Positions 9,267 through 17,762 of a stretch of DNA of 64,000 nt are shown piece by piece (the stretch's first letter is position 1; each line of letters starts with the position of its first letter). Origin of the DNA: Flagellimonas sp. HMM57 (GTDB taxonomy: Bacteria; Bacteroidota; Bacteroidia; Flavobacteriales; Flavobacteriaceae); the NCBI RefSeq assembly GCF_021390175.1, contig NZ_CP090004.1, positions 1,922,001-1,986,000 of the forward strand, in the 5' to 3' direction. The position numbers were made by a program, and so were the translations under genes. The notes under the pieces were generated by a model. The model saw only the letters and a list, made by a program, of their open reading frames with translations, did not search any database and had not been told where the DNA came from.

Positions 9267-10991
9267 ATGAAAAGAATCAGTATTTTATTTTTAAGCCTGT
9301 TCGTGCTCGCCGCTTGCAGCAAGGACGATGACAATGACACCGGTGGCGATGCGAAAAAGAGCGATGCCAATGAAATCACCGCCTTTACCTTTTTGGCGAG
9401 CGATAACGAAGCCTTATCGCAAGACGTAAAGGCCACCATCGACAAAGGTGCCAAGACGGTAACGGCAGAAGTTCCAGTGGGCACCGATGTAAAGGCGCTA
9501 AAGCCTACCATTGCATTGTCGGAAAAGGCCACAGTGGACCCAAAAGACAAAACGTCTAGGGACTTTAGCGAAGAAGTCACCTACACCGTTACGGCGGAGG
9601 ATGGCAGTACAAACAAGTACACAATTACTGTAATTATAGGAAAATCCAGTGCCAAGGCTATCACTGGCTTCAAGTTTTTGGCAGCCGACAACGATGCGCT
9701 GTCCACGGATGTCGAGGCGACCATCGATGAGGAAGAAAAGACCATCACGGCAGAGGCTCCCGTAGGCACCGATGTAAGGGGGTTAGTCGCTACCATCACA
9801 TTTTCGGCACTGGCCAGTGTTACCCCTGAAAACAAGACGGCTGTGGATTTTAGCGATGCCGTGGCGTATACGGTTACGGCTTCGGACGGCAGTGCGCAAA
9901 AGTATACGGTCACGGTCAATGTTGAAGGGTCCAGTGCCAAGGCTATAACCTCCTTTACATTTTTGGCAGCGGACAACGATGCGCTGTCGGAAGATATCGA
10001 TGCGACTATAGATGAGGAAGGGAAGACCATCACGGCCGAGGTACCCTCGGGCACGGAGATAAGTGCATTGCGCCCTACGGTCGAGGTATCGGCCAATGCG
10101 ACTGTAAGCCCAGGGGACAAGGAGGTTGTTGATTTTAGTGAGGCGGTGGAGTACGTGGTAACGGCCGCCGATGATAGTGAACAGAAGTATATAATCACCG
10201 TAACGAAGGCGCTAACGGACAGGGAAATCCTTATTGCCCTGTACAATGCAAACCGTTTGAACACCACAAGCTGGGACATTGAAGAGGAAGACCTCTCCAA
10301 ATGGGAGGGGATAACGGTCGTTAACGGTAGGGTCACCGAGATAAGTGTTGTCTTGAAACGAATAAGCACTATTCCGGAATCGATTACCGGTCTTACCGAA
10401 CTGGAAAAACTATCCCTTATTAATAATGGTATCCGTACACTTCCTGCAGGTATTGGAAAGTTGACCAAACTAAAGGTCTTGAATTTAAGCCTAAACCAGA
10501 TTTCCGAATTGCCCCAGGAAATGGAAAATCTAAAGGGTAGTCTCGAGAGTTTTTATTTTAACAACAACCGAATAGGAATATATCCCAATGTAATATCTGA
10601 GCTCACGAATTTAAAGATATTGTTCTTGGGAGCGAACAACCTTACCGAGCTTCCCCCAGGGATAGGGAACCTATCCAATCTTGAACAGCTTGATATTGAT
10701 GAAAACAGTTTGAACGCCCTTCCTGCAGCAATAGGGAATCTATCCAATCTTAAAATTTTGAAAGTTCCGGAAAATGAATTGACCACACTTCCTAAGGAAA
10801 TAGGAAGGCTTAAGAAGCTTGAACAACTTGAGATTTTTTGGAATAATTTTTCAAGCTTTCCAGAGGAAATGGCAGGGTTGGAGAGCTTGGATAGGTTACG
10901 TATTGATCGTGGTGATGAAGAACTATTTTCGCAAGCTTTCATTGAACTTATAAGGCGAAACGAGGTAAATGTATTTCTATTGGATAATTAA
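9267..10991 (+). CDS. surface lipoprotein with three DUF5018-like modules and LRRs (paralogue 5 of 6)
   Basis: At 574 residues this is the longest member. Lipobox LAAC has Cys at residue 17, then SKDDDND. Three DUF5018-like modules occupy about residues 33-115, 120-208 and 213-305, so the stalk is longest here. A WDIEEEDLSKWEG linker precedes about eight LRRs. Unlike the other five, it lacks the IPKEIC...CEE cap. After the last repeat it ends in an acidic/hydrophobic tail (DEELFSQAFIELIRR, then NVFLLDN). Either the tail replaced the cap by recombination or a frameshift removed it; I saw no cap-like sequence in another frame before the next gene. Confidence 0.78.
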   Translation: MKRISILFLSLFVLAACSKDDDNDTGGDAKKSDANEITAFTFLASDNEALSQDVKATIDKGAKTVTAEVPVGTDVKALKPTIALSEKATVDPKDKTSRDFSEEVTYTVTAEDGSTNKYTITVIIGKSSAKAITGFKFLAADNDALSTDVEATIDEEEKTITAEAPVGTDVRGLVATITFSALASVTPENKTAVDFSDAVAYTVTASDGSAQKYTVTVNVEGSSAKAITSFTFLAADNDALSEDIDATIDEEGKTITAEVPSGTEISALRPTVEVSANATVSPGDKEVVDFSEAVEYVVTAADDSEQKYIITVTKALTDREILIALYNANRLNTTSWDIEEEDLSKWEGITVVNGRVTEISVVLKRISTIPESITGLTELEKLSLINNGIRTLPAGIGKLTKLKVLNLSLNQISELPQEMENLKGSLESFYFNNNRIGIYPNVISELTNLKILFLGANNLTELPPGIGNLSNLEQLDIDENSLNALPAAIGNLSNLKILKVPENELTTLPKEIGRLKKLEQLEIFWNNFSSFPEEMAGLESLDRLRIDRGDEELFSQAFIELIRRNEVNVFLLDN

Positions 10992-11043
10992 TATTAAAGC
11001 TTTTTTGGACTATATACAGCATAGTTAAAATAATACCTTCAAA

Positions 11044-12618
11044 ATGAAAAGAATCAGCATACTATTTATAAGCCTGTTCGTACTGGCCTCATGTAGCAAG
11101 GACGACGATAACAATGGAACCGATAGAGAAACAGAAAAAAGTGATGCCAAGGAGATCACTTCTTTCAAATTTTTGGCGAGCGACAACGATGGATTATCGG
11201 AGGATGTTACCGCTACCATAGACAAAGATGCCAAAACGATTACGGCCACCGTTCCATTTGGTGTGAATGTAAAAGTATTAAAACCGACGATTACAATATC
11301 AGAAAAAGCGATAGTAAATCCAAAGGAAAAGGTGGTCACAGATTTTACCGATTCTGTAATATACAAGGTTACGGCCGAGGATGATAGCGAGGTTAGCTAT
11401 ACGGTCTCATTATCTAATGATTCCCCTACGGAAAGACAGATACTTGTTAAACTGTACAATGCCAATCCGGACAATACCCTGAGCTGGGATATAGAGGAGG
11501 ATGACATTTCTAATTGGCAGGGTGTTTATGTTGAAAATGGGGTAGTAACAGGACTAAGTTTTGAAGAGAGTGGCTTGGTAGTTTTACCCAATGAAATAGG
11601 TAACCTTATTAACCTTACATATCTGTATTTATCAAATAATCTGATAACAAACTTACCGTCAGAAATTGGAAAACTAACAAATTTAGAAACCCTTGATCTA
11701 GAACGAAATTCGTTAGAGAGCATTCCTTCAGAATTGGGAAATCTGGTAAAACTCAATACACTTTATTTGGGTTACAATTCCCTCATAAGTATTCCAGAAA
11801 CGATAGGTAGCCTTTCCAACCTTGAAGACTTTGGTCTACAAAGTAATTCGATGACCAGTGTTCCTCCGGTAATAGGCAGTATGACCAATCTTAGAGCTCT
11901 TTCATTGTCTGGTCTTGACTTAAAAAGCTTACCAAATGAAATTGGGAATCTTGTTAACCTGGAAATACTTAATTTGGAATTCAATGCTATGACCAGCGTT
12001 CCTCCAGTTTTAAGTAAGCTCACCAAGCTCTTCCGACTTAATTTGAGAAGCAACGCCCTAACGGATTTAACAGGAATAGGTAGCCTTACCGCCAATCTTA
12101 GAGAGCTTTACTTATATGATAACCCGTTAACCAGTCTACCAGCAGAGATTGGGAATTTATCAAACCTTCGACTGCTTTATTTGCACTTGTGTTCCCTAAC
12201 CAGTCTACCAGCAGAACTTGGAAACCTAACAAGCCTTCAAGACCTTTGGTTGCGTGATAATCCCTTGACAAGTCTCCCATCTGCAATAGGGAATCTCTCA
12301 AATCTTCGTAGGCTTTATTTACACAATGCTTCTTTGACAAGTCTGCCAGTAGAACTCGGTAACCTTGCAAACCTTCAAGAACTTAGGTTGTACAATAATT
12401 CGTTGGTCAGTATTCCAAAGGAATTGTCCAATCTAACAAACCTTCAGACATTGTCTTTGTACAATAATTCGCTAACAAGTATACCTGTCGAACTGTCCAA
12501 TCTTCAAAACCTTAAGATTTTGGCCCTGCAAAACAATTCTTTAACGAGTATCCCTAAGGAGATTTGCGATATGGATTTAGAGACTTTCATAAAAGACGAT
12601 TCTGCTATTTGCGAATAA
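11044..12618 (+). CDS. surface lipoprotein with DUF5018-like module and LRRs (paralogue 6 of 6)
   Basis: A 524-residue paralogue with lipobox LASC (Cys at residue 17) followed by SKDDDNN. One DUF5018-like module spans about residues 36-125. The linker WDIEEDDISNWQG leads into about 14 LRRs, several nearly identical (LTSLPAEIGNLSNL, LTSLPAELGNLTSL), and the cap IPKEICDMDLETF ends in ICE. It closes the tandem series; a decayed signal-peptide copy follows at 12669-12735. The first ~20 codons are nearly identical to those of paralogues 4 and 5 at DNA level, as expected for recent duplication or gene conversion. Confidence 0.8.
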   Translation: MKRISILFISLFVLASCSKDDDNNGTDRETEKSDAKEITSFKFLASDNDGLSEDVTATIDKDAKTITATVPFGVNVKVLKPTITISEKAIVNPKEKVVTDFTDSVIYKVTAEDDSEVSYTVSLSNDSPTERQILVKLYNANPDNTLSWDIEEDDISNWQGVYVENGVVTGLSFEESGLVVLPNEIGNLINLTYLYLSNNLITNLPSEIGKLTNLETLDLERNSLESIPSELGNLVKLNTLYLGYNSLISIPETIGSLSNLEDFGLQSNSMTSVPPVIGSMTNLRALSLSGLDLKSLPNEIGNLVNLEILNLEFNAMTSVPPVLSKLTKLFRLNLRSNALTDLTGIGSLTANLRELYLYDNPLTSLPAEIGNLSNLRLLYLHLCSLTSLPAELGNLTSLQDLWLRDNPLTSLPSAIGNLSNLRRLYLHNASLTSLPVELGNLANLQELRLYNNSLVSIPKELSNLTNLQTLSLYNNSLTSIPVELSNLQNLKILALQNNSLTSIPKEICDMDLETFIKDDSAICE

Positions 12619-12668
12619 AAATCAAATTACCCATAACAATATCCAAATAGAAACTATTAAACTTTTTT

Positions 12669-12735
12669 CAATATATCAAATAAACGAAAGCATACTGTTT
12701 CTGGATTTTTTGTATCGACCTCTGCAGTAAAGATT
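12669..12735 (+). pseudogene. decayed signal-peptide region of a seventh LRR lipoprotein
   Basis: The DNA from about 12669 aligns by eye with the first ~70 bases of paralogue 2. Shared blocks are ATATATCAAA, then ACTGTTTCTGG, TTTTTTGTA and CTCTGCAGTAAAG, the last corresponding to the lipobox Cys and following residues. Small indels destroy the frame and nothing of the later domains remains. This supports past expansion and loss within the cluster. Confidence 0.5.
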
Positions 12736-12772
12736 GGTTGAAATTGAAATCCAAACAATTAAAACCAATATT

Positions 12773-13867
12773 ATGATGTCAAATAACATACAGATTCTAG
12801 TGATTTTTTTTATCACCTTATTTAGCATGAATATTTCTGCGCAAGAAGAAAACACAGAGGGCAAATCAAAAAGTGAGATATATTTGGAAAAAAAAAGGAA
12901 AGCGAAAGAAGAAGCTAAGCGAAAAAGATGGGAAGAAGAGGGTCTTTTATATGAAAAGGACGGAGTTTCCTATCTTAAGTACAACTGGAGGGAAGATCTT
13001 CCGCAGCAGGAGATTACCAGCGAAATGCATCGAAAAAACATTGGTAAGATTCTGTTTTCCAATGAAAAAATCCAGTTTGGTAGCGAAAACCCTTCAAAAA
13101 TAAAAACAAAACTCACTTCGGGAGACCATATCTATGGCAGAATGTACTTGCTGAGCTCTATTCCCAATGATACGGTCTATGTAAGCGATGACCCTAAAAA
13201 TAGTCCCAGAGAGGTCACTCGTGGCAATAAGTACAGTTCGGCCATGGCAGAGTATTTATTGTATATTAATGGAGAGTTGTCCAACTGGAGAATACAGAAC
13301 GTAACGTTTGATGATGAAAATTTGCACCATACTACAAGACAGGTATGGTTGGCCCCAAAACCTGAAGACGAGTTGGTGTCTAAATATTGGCTTGAAGAAT
13401 TGGATAAATTACCAGATGGAGAACATAATGTTAGAATTGAATATGTGCCGTTTGCAAAAAATGTAATTAGACCACTTGCAGTTGGTGAGTTTATTTTGGT
13501 CAAAAGCGCAAACAACATGCTATCCTCGGGACTTACATTCTCCAGTTTAGAAGAAGGCAGAAGGGATGCGACATTGGCCAACAAATCGCTTGAAATCATG
13601 AAGAAGAAATTCAGAGATCAAGGATGGGATGGTACCGTGAAAAAGATAAAGTTTAAAACGGACTGGGTCGCTTCATATGTGGGACCTTACAATGATAGGA
13701 AAAAGATTAGGGAAATTAGCTTGTACGTATACGTATCATACGGAAATGGAAAATGTATGGTCGAAGAGTTTACCATAGCCCAAAACCATAATGGTAGTGC
13801 TTTTAGCGGACCTTATTTTTACAGACGAATGATTTCAAGTAGCAAAAGGCGAGTGGATTGCGAGTAG
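12773..13867 (+). CDS. exported protein of unknown function
   Basis: The open frame reaches back to a TTG at 12734, but the signal peptide (MMSNNIQILVIFFITLF, ending SAQ) begins at ATG 12773, so I start there; the protein has 364 residues. After cleavage there is a strongly charged helical stretch (about residues 30-55, rich in Lys, Arg and Glu). A soluble region without membrane segments or a motif I recognise follows. The end is basic (SSSKRRVDCE). It follows the LRR lipoproteins in the same direction, with the decayed copy between, so it may be read from the same promoter. A role alongside the lipoproteins is only inferred from position. Confidence 0.6.
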   Translation: MMSNNIQILVIFFITLFSMNISAQEENTEGKSKSEIYLEKKRKAKEEAKRKRWEEEGLLYEKDGVSYLKYNWREDLPQQEITSEMHRKNIGKILFSNEKIQFGSENPSKIKTKLTSGDHIYGRMYLLSSIPNDTVYVSDDPKNSPREVTRGNKYSSAMAEYLLYINGELSNWRIQNVTFDDENLHHTTRQVWLAPKPEDELVSKYWLEELDKLPDGEHNVRIEYVPFAKNVIRPLAVGEFILVKSANNMLSSGLTFSSLEEGRRDATLANKSLEIMKKKFRDQGWDGTVKKIKFKTDWVASYVGPYNDRKKIREISLYVYVSYGNGKCMVEEFTIAQNHNGSAFSGPYFYRRMISSSKRRVDCE

Positions 13868-13933
13868 CTATTTTACTGCTGTTTAGCACCTTTATTATGT
13901 GCCAATTTTGTTTTTGAATCACTATAGTACTTT

Positions 13934-13983
13934 AAAAACTTGATTTTTTGACAAGTGCCCATTGAAAATGGGAAGTACTTTTA
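13934..13983 (+). promoter_or_regulatory. promoter-like motif downstream of the LRR locus
   Basis: AAAAACTTGATTTTTTGACA begins at 13934. TACTTTTA follows at 13976-13983, 25 nt after the last TTG of the upstream block. This is the same two-part arrangement as at 1731 and 3321, although the final G of TAnnTTTG is A here. No gene starts before the strong terminator at 14182, so this promoter would make a short RNA. Confidence 0.45.
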
Positions 13984-13989
13984 TTAAAA

Positions 13990-14216
13990 TTTTGAGAATA
14001 AAATATACGGCACTAAAATGATGTGATTAGTATGTTCAATTCTCAACATCATCTTTAAAAACACTAGAATTGGTCAACAGACAACCGTGACCTATTGACC
14101 AGTTTTCATAAGGTCAGTGTAATTTGATAGTGAGGTTTAGATTTTTTTGTTTAGCATGTTGATTCAATACTGTGTTTAAAGGAAACCACCCAAATTTGGG
14201 TGGTTTCTGCTTTTTT
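13990..14216 (+). ncRNA. candidate untranslated RNA between promoter motif and terminator
   Basis: Between the promoter-like motif at 13934-13983 and the perfect terminator at 14182-14216 lies about 190 nt without a useful open frame; the longest ATG frame I see encodes under ten residues. A transcript would be roughly 225 nt. The interval contains GGTCAACAGACAACC and later TATTGACCAG, which could pair (GGTCAA with TTGACC). The call rests on the flanking signals only. Alternatively the terminator simply ends the lipoprotein operon. Confidence 0.35.
14182..14216 (+). terminator. strong intrinsic terminator
   Basis: GAAACCACCCAAA at 14182-14194 is followed directly by its exact complement at 14195-14207, then a T-run at 14211-14216. 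It ends transcription from the LRR locus before the SDR gene, and the region around it is A/T rich enough to work on both strands. Confidence 0.85.
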
Positions 14217-14259
14217 AAAGATAGTTTTACGAATTTTGTATTCTAAACAAATTTGGATT

Positions 14260-14973
14260 ATGGACCTAACAGGTAAAGTAGCTTATATAACTGGAGGAAC
14301 TAAAGGAATAGGATATGGTGTGGCACAAATGCTATTGAAGCAAGGAATGAAAGTGGCCATAAGCGGAAGAAACCAAAAAGGTGTGGAAGAAGCTGTGCAA
14401 AGTTTGACGGACAAGGACAACGTTTTGGGGGTTTGTTCGGATGTTTCTAAACTCCAGGATGAGGTCAATGCCATTAAAAAGGTCATTGAAAGATGGGGGA
14501 AGTTGGATGTGGTGCTGGCCAATGCGGGAGTCGGTCATTTTTCCGCTATTGATGAAATGAAAGAGAGCGAATGGCACCAAATGATAAATACAAACCTCAA
14601 CGGTGTTTTCCATACGTTAAAAGCCTCTGTTGAAGCTTTAAAACTATCTGAAGGGTATTATGTGACCTTGGCTAGTTTAGCAGGAACCAACTTTTTTGCA
14701 CAAGGTGCTGGCTACAATGCGACTAAATTTGGTGTGGTTGGCTTTACCCAAGCAGCTATGTTGGACTTGCGGAAATACAACATTAAGGTAACAACGATTA
14801 TGCCCGGGTCCGTAGCTTCTGAGTTTAATGGTAACGAACCTTCTGAAAAGGATGCTTGGAAAATACAGGCAGAGGATATTGGTAAATTGGTCGTGGATTT
14901 ATTGATGATGCATCCGCGAACATTGCCTAGCAAAATAGAGGTTAGACCAACAAGACCTGATTTGAAGTCATAA
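14260..14973 (+). CDS. short-chain dehydrogenase/reductase
   Basis: A 237-residue SDR. The NAD(P)-binding glycine motif TGGTKGIG lies near residue 10, the NAG stabilising motif is in LANAGVGHF near residue 85, and the catalytic YNATK (YxxxK) lies near residue 151. The open frame extends to 14200, but that would start translation inside the terminator hairpin, so I choose the ATG at 14260 (MDLTGKVAYITGG). It catalyses an NAD(P)H-dependent oxidation or reduction of an unknown alcohol or ketone. Its end overlaps the convergent addB gene by 6 nt. Confidence 0.88.
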   Translation: MDLTGKVAYITGGTKGIGYGVAQMLLKQGMKVAISGRNQKGVEEAVQSLTDKDNVLGVCSDVSKLQDEVNAIKKVIERWGKLDVVLANAGVGHFSAIDEMKESEWHQMINTNLNGVFHTLKASVEALKLSEGYYVTLASLAGTNFFAQGAGYNATKFGVVGFTQAAMLDLRKYNIKVTTIMPGSVASEFNGNEPSEKDAWKIQAEDIGKLVVDLLMMHPRTLPSKIEVRPTRPDLKS

Positions 14974-17694
14974 TATTTTATCAGAAAAGGGTATAGCTGG
15001 GTCACAGATTTCGCAAATCAATTTTTCAAGATAAGCTTCAAAAGTTTTTAAAACTTCTTTTGTGATGCTATTTCCGTCACAATAGAAAGGTAAAAAGCCT
15101 TGATTTAAATTCTTAAACGAGTAGATACCCGCCTGTATAGATTCGATATTGTTTTGTTTGGAATACATAAATGCATAGCATAGCAGTTGGAATGCCTTGC
15201 TTTTATCATAGTTGGTGATGAGCTCTTCCCAATCTTTGATTTTTACGTTTCTTGGCTCCACCCTTCCGGTCTTATAATCGACTATTCTTAAAATACCATC
15301 TACTTCATCTATTCTATCCAGCGTACCTTTTAACTTTATGGGAAAATCAACTCCATTAAAATCCAGTGCTATTGAAAACTTTTGCTCTAGACCTACTATT
15401 CTAATTTCATGTTTTTTTAGTTGTATAACTTCTTTATCAATAAAAGTATTCAGGTACTTTACAATGACCTTAAAAACCAAAAGAAATTTCCCTTTAGTGA
15501 TGTCTATTCCCGGTAAGTTTTTATGAAAGTGGGCTACTACGATTTCTTCTACCTTTTTGCGAATAGGAGAAAAGTTTTCCATCGTTAGTACTCTCCCAAT
15601 AAATGGTTGATATAGCTCATCTAAACTATCGTGAACAACAGTACCAAAGGTATTAGCTGCTATAGTTTCCTGTACCTTTTCTACATCATTTATTTTAAGA
15701 ATGTTCCTTTTATAGAATTCTATGGGATTTTTGATATAGTTGGTAAGCGAAGTGGGAGAAAAACCAGTATTGGCAAAAGTTTTTATGTCAGTGTAAAGCA
15801 ATGGACTTTTGATTATTTCGGGCACTGAACGCAAAGGAATATCTACCTGAGGGGATGCAACGGTATATGTTATGTAGGGAGTGAGTTTTTCATCCGTCAA
15901 TAATTGGGAGATCAACCTACTTTTTTCTCCCCCTTCCAAAACATCCGGTTCTGTATTATAGATGATGTGAATATTTTTTGCCCGTTGTAACAGTCGGTAA
16001 AAATGATAGGTATATATCGCATCTTTTTCCTTATAAGTGGGCAAGCCATATTCTCGTTTTACATCAAAAGGAATAAAAGAGTTGTTAGATTTGCCAGAGG
16101 GAAGAATACCCTCATTTACCGATGTGAGAATGATAGTTTCAAAATCTAGGTTTCTACTCTCCAACATGCCCATGATCTGTAAACCGGAGAGCGGTTCTCC
16201 TATAAAATCCAATGTCTCTATGGAAGAGAGTTGAGCAAAAAAACTCCGTATCGACCTTAGGTTTGTTATAAAGCCAACGGTAGAAACATGTTGTTTGAGC
16301 TGGTTGAATATAGTATAAAATCTATATAAATATTCTAGTTCTTTACTATTTTCTTCTTTTTGATAAATCTCTTTCAACATTTGGATAAGAAGTAAGCAAC
16401 CTTCGACCCAGTTGATGGGAGTCATGGATTCTAAGGGAAAGATAATGTCAATAAGCCGTTGTGATTCATGGTAATTAGAAAGGTTGTTGCTGTTGAGGTA
16501 AAGCCAGTTGTTTGCTTTTATGTCCGCAGTGATGTTTTTAGCTAAAGCTCTTTTTTCTGATGCGGAAATGGTTTGAAAATAGGGATTAGAAGTAAATTTG
16601 AGTACATCTTTATAGAACCACCCTTTTTCAGTTTTGCCGATGTTTAATTCTAACAACGTAATGAAAAAAGAAAACAAAAGTGTTTCTTCGAGCGGTAATC
16701 CCATTGTTATGTTTACTTCGTTTATTCCTTGGGGAATTGCCTGAAGGACCGGATTCAATAAGGACTCATCAGCAAGAACAAGCGCAGTGTTTTTTAGACC
16801 AATAGAAGATGTAGCTTGGATGTCCTGCAATAGGTTACCAACATATTTGGCTTGTGAAATACTTTTTGGAACACCGGTAATAGAAATCGACTTGGACGAA
16901 GTAAAAATATTGTGGATGCCGGACAGTTTTCTTGATTGATAGTACGACCAATTTTTTTGATAATTTCTAATAAAAAGACCTGCATCATGAATAGGGTCAT
17001 CTAGAAAATTGGAATCGATATCCCAATAGATTTTATTGTCGGGATGTTCAAGAAAATGCTGTACGATAATGGATTCCGCTGTATTTAAGGCGTTAAAGCC
17101 TATAAATATGATTTGGCTTTTCTTCCTGGATTGGGAGTAATCATCAAGGTTTTCAACAGCTTTTCGATACACCAAACCTTGATATCCTTTGTTTTGGGAT
17201 AAAAGAGAAACAGTAAAAGAATTGTATAGCACCTCAAGATTTTGCCACTGTTCCATATAGTTTTGAACTAGCTCAGTCTTATTGCTTTGCAGTGACCAAT
17301 GGGTCAGCTCTTTGATAGCTGAAAGGTAATTGAGAATGTCTTTGGCTGGAATAAGATATCTGTCTATCTCATTAAAATCTTGTAATAGTGTTTGTCCCCA
17401 TTTTAGAAAAGTGTTAAAATCATCATGGACTTTTATTTTTGAATTTTTATATGAGCTATAGAGTTCTAATAATAAATCTATAGGAGGGACTGTAACTATG
17501 CCGGAAATTTGGGACACAAAATCTTCAATCGACAGAATTTCTGGACTAAAGATATTTTGGGTGATGATCGAAGAAATATATTTTTTCAGGAAAGTGCCTG
17601 ATCGCTTACTGGGAAGTATAAAGGTACATGATTCCAATGCCACTTCTTTTTTCTGAAGGTCATATAGAACATGTTCAAGAAAGCTTTGATGCAT
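14968..17694 (-). CDS. addB: AddB-like PD-(D/E)XK nuclease/helicase subunit
   Basis: A 908-residue protein that begins with the inactive-helicase-like N-terminus typical of AddB/RexB (FILPSKRSGTFLKKY). It ends with a PD-(D/E)XK nuclease domain carrying the motif IVDYKTGR near residue 815. With the AddA-like protein at 20438-23560 it should form the end-processing helicase-nuclease that starts recombinational repair of double-strand breaks. The region where AddB and Cas4-type nucleases have the first iron-sulphur Cys reads NYIKNPIEFYKRN, with Asn before the Pro, so a 4Fe-4S cluster is probably absent. The two subunits are split by kbl and an OmpA gene rather than adjacent. A strong hairpin lies just upstream, so it probably has its own promoter. 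Confidence 0.8.
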   Translation of the reverse strand: MHQSFLEHVLYDLQKKEVALESCTFILPSKRSGTFLKKYISSIITQNIFSPEILSIEDFVSQISGIVTVPPIDLLLELYSSYKNSKIKVHDDFNTFLKWGQTLLQDFNEIDRYLIPAKDILNYLSAIKELTHWSLQSNKTELVQNYMEQWQNLEVLYNSFTVSLLSQNKGYQGLVYRKAVENLDDYSQSRKKSQIIFIGFNALNTAESIIVQHFLEHPDNKIYWDIDSNFLDDPIHDAGLFIRNYQKNWSYYQSRKLSGIHNIFTSSKSISITGVPKSISQAKYVGNLLQDIQATSSIGLKNTALVLADESLLNPVLQAIPQGINEVNITMGLPLEETLLFSFFITLLELNIGKTEKGWFYKDVLKFTSNPYFQTISASEKRALAKNITADIKANNWLYLNSNNLSNYHESQRLIDIIFPLESMTPINWVEGCLLLIQMLKEIYQKEENSKELEYLYRFYTIFNQLKQHVSTVGFITNLRSIRSFFAQLSSIETLDFIGEPLSGLQIMGMLESRNLDFETIILTSVNEGILPSGKSNNSFIPFDVKREYGLPTYKEKDAIYTYHFYRLLQRAKNIHIIYNTEPDVLEGGEKSRLISQLLTDEKLTPYITYTVASPQVDIPLRSVPEIIKSPLLYTDIKTFANTGFSPTSLTNYIKNPIEFYKRNILKINDVEKVQETIAANTFGTVVHDSLDELYQPFIGRVLTMENFSPIRKKVEEIVVAHFHKNLPGIDITKGKFLLVFKVIVKYLNTFIDKEVIQLKKHEIRIVGLEQKFSIALDFNGVDFPIKLKGTLDRIDEVDGILRIVDYKTGRVEPRNVKIKDWEELITNYDKSKAFQLLCYAFMYSKQNNIESIQAGIYSFKNLNQGFLPFYCDGNSITKEVLKTFEAYLEKLICEICDPAIPFSDKIL

Positions 17695-17706
17695 ATGCTA
17701 AAATAA

Positions 17707-17734
17707 AAAAGGCTCTGCATATGCAGAGCCTTTT
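17707..17734 (-). terminator. intrinsic terminator after the OmpA gene
   Basis: AAAAGGCTCTGCAT at 17707-17720 and its exact complement at 17721-17734 form a 14-bp perfect stem with A/T runs at both ends. It lies between the OmpA stop codon (minus strand) and the addB start, so it should end the OmpA transcript. Confidence 0.85.
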
Positions 17735-17762
17735 CAAATAGAAAACTAAAGTTTTCCTATAA

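Noticed and set aside
9581..10468. A 295-codon minus-strand open frame, and similar long antisense frames across 3663-12095
   Set aside because: They mirror the plus-strand lipoprotein modules and repeats, which share codon patterns that keep the antisense frame open. The translated sequences are Ser/Leu-rich without motifs, and they lack start signals.
4300..12560. CRISPR-like regular repetition at DNA level
   Set aside because: The periodicity is about 69 nt and in frame: it is the 23-residue leucine-rich repeat, with no unique spacers between identical repeats.
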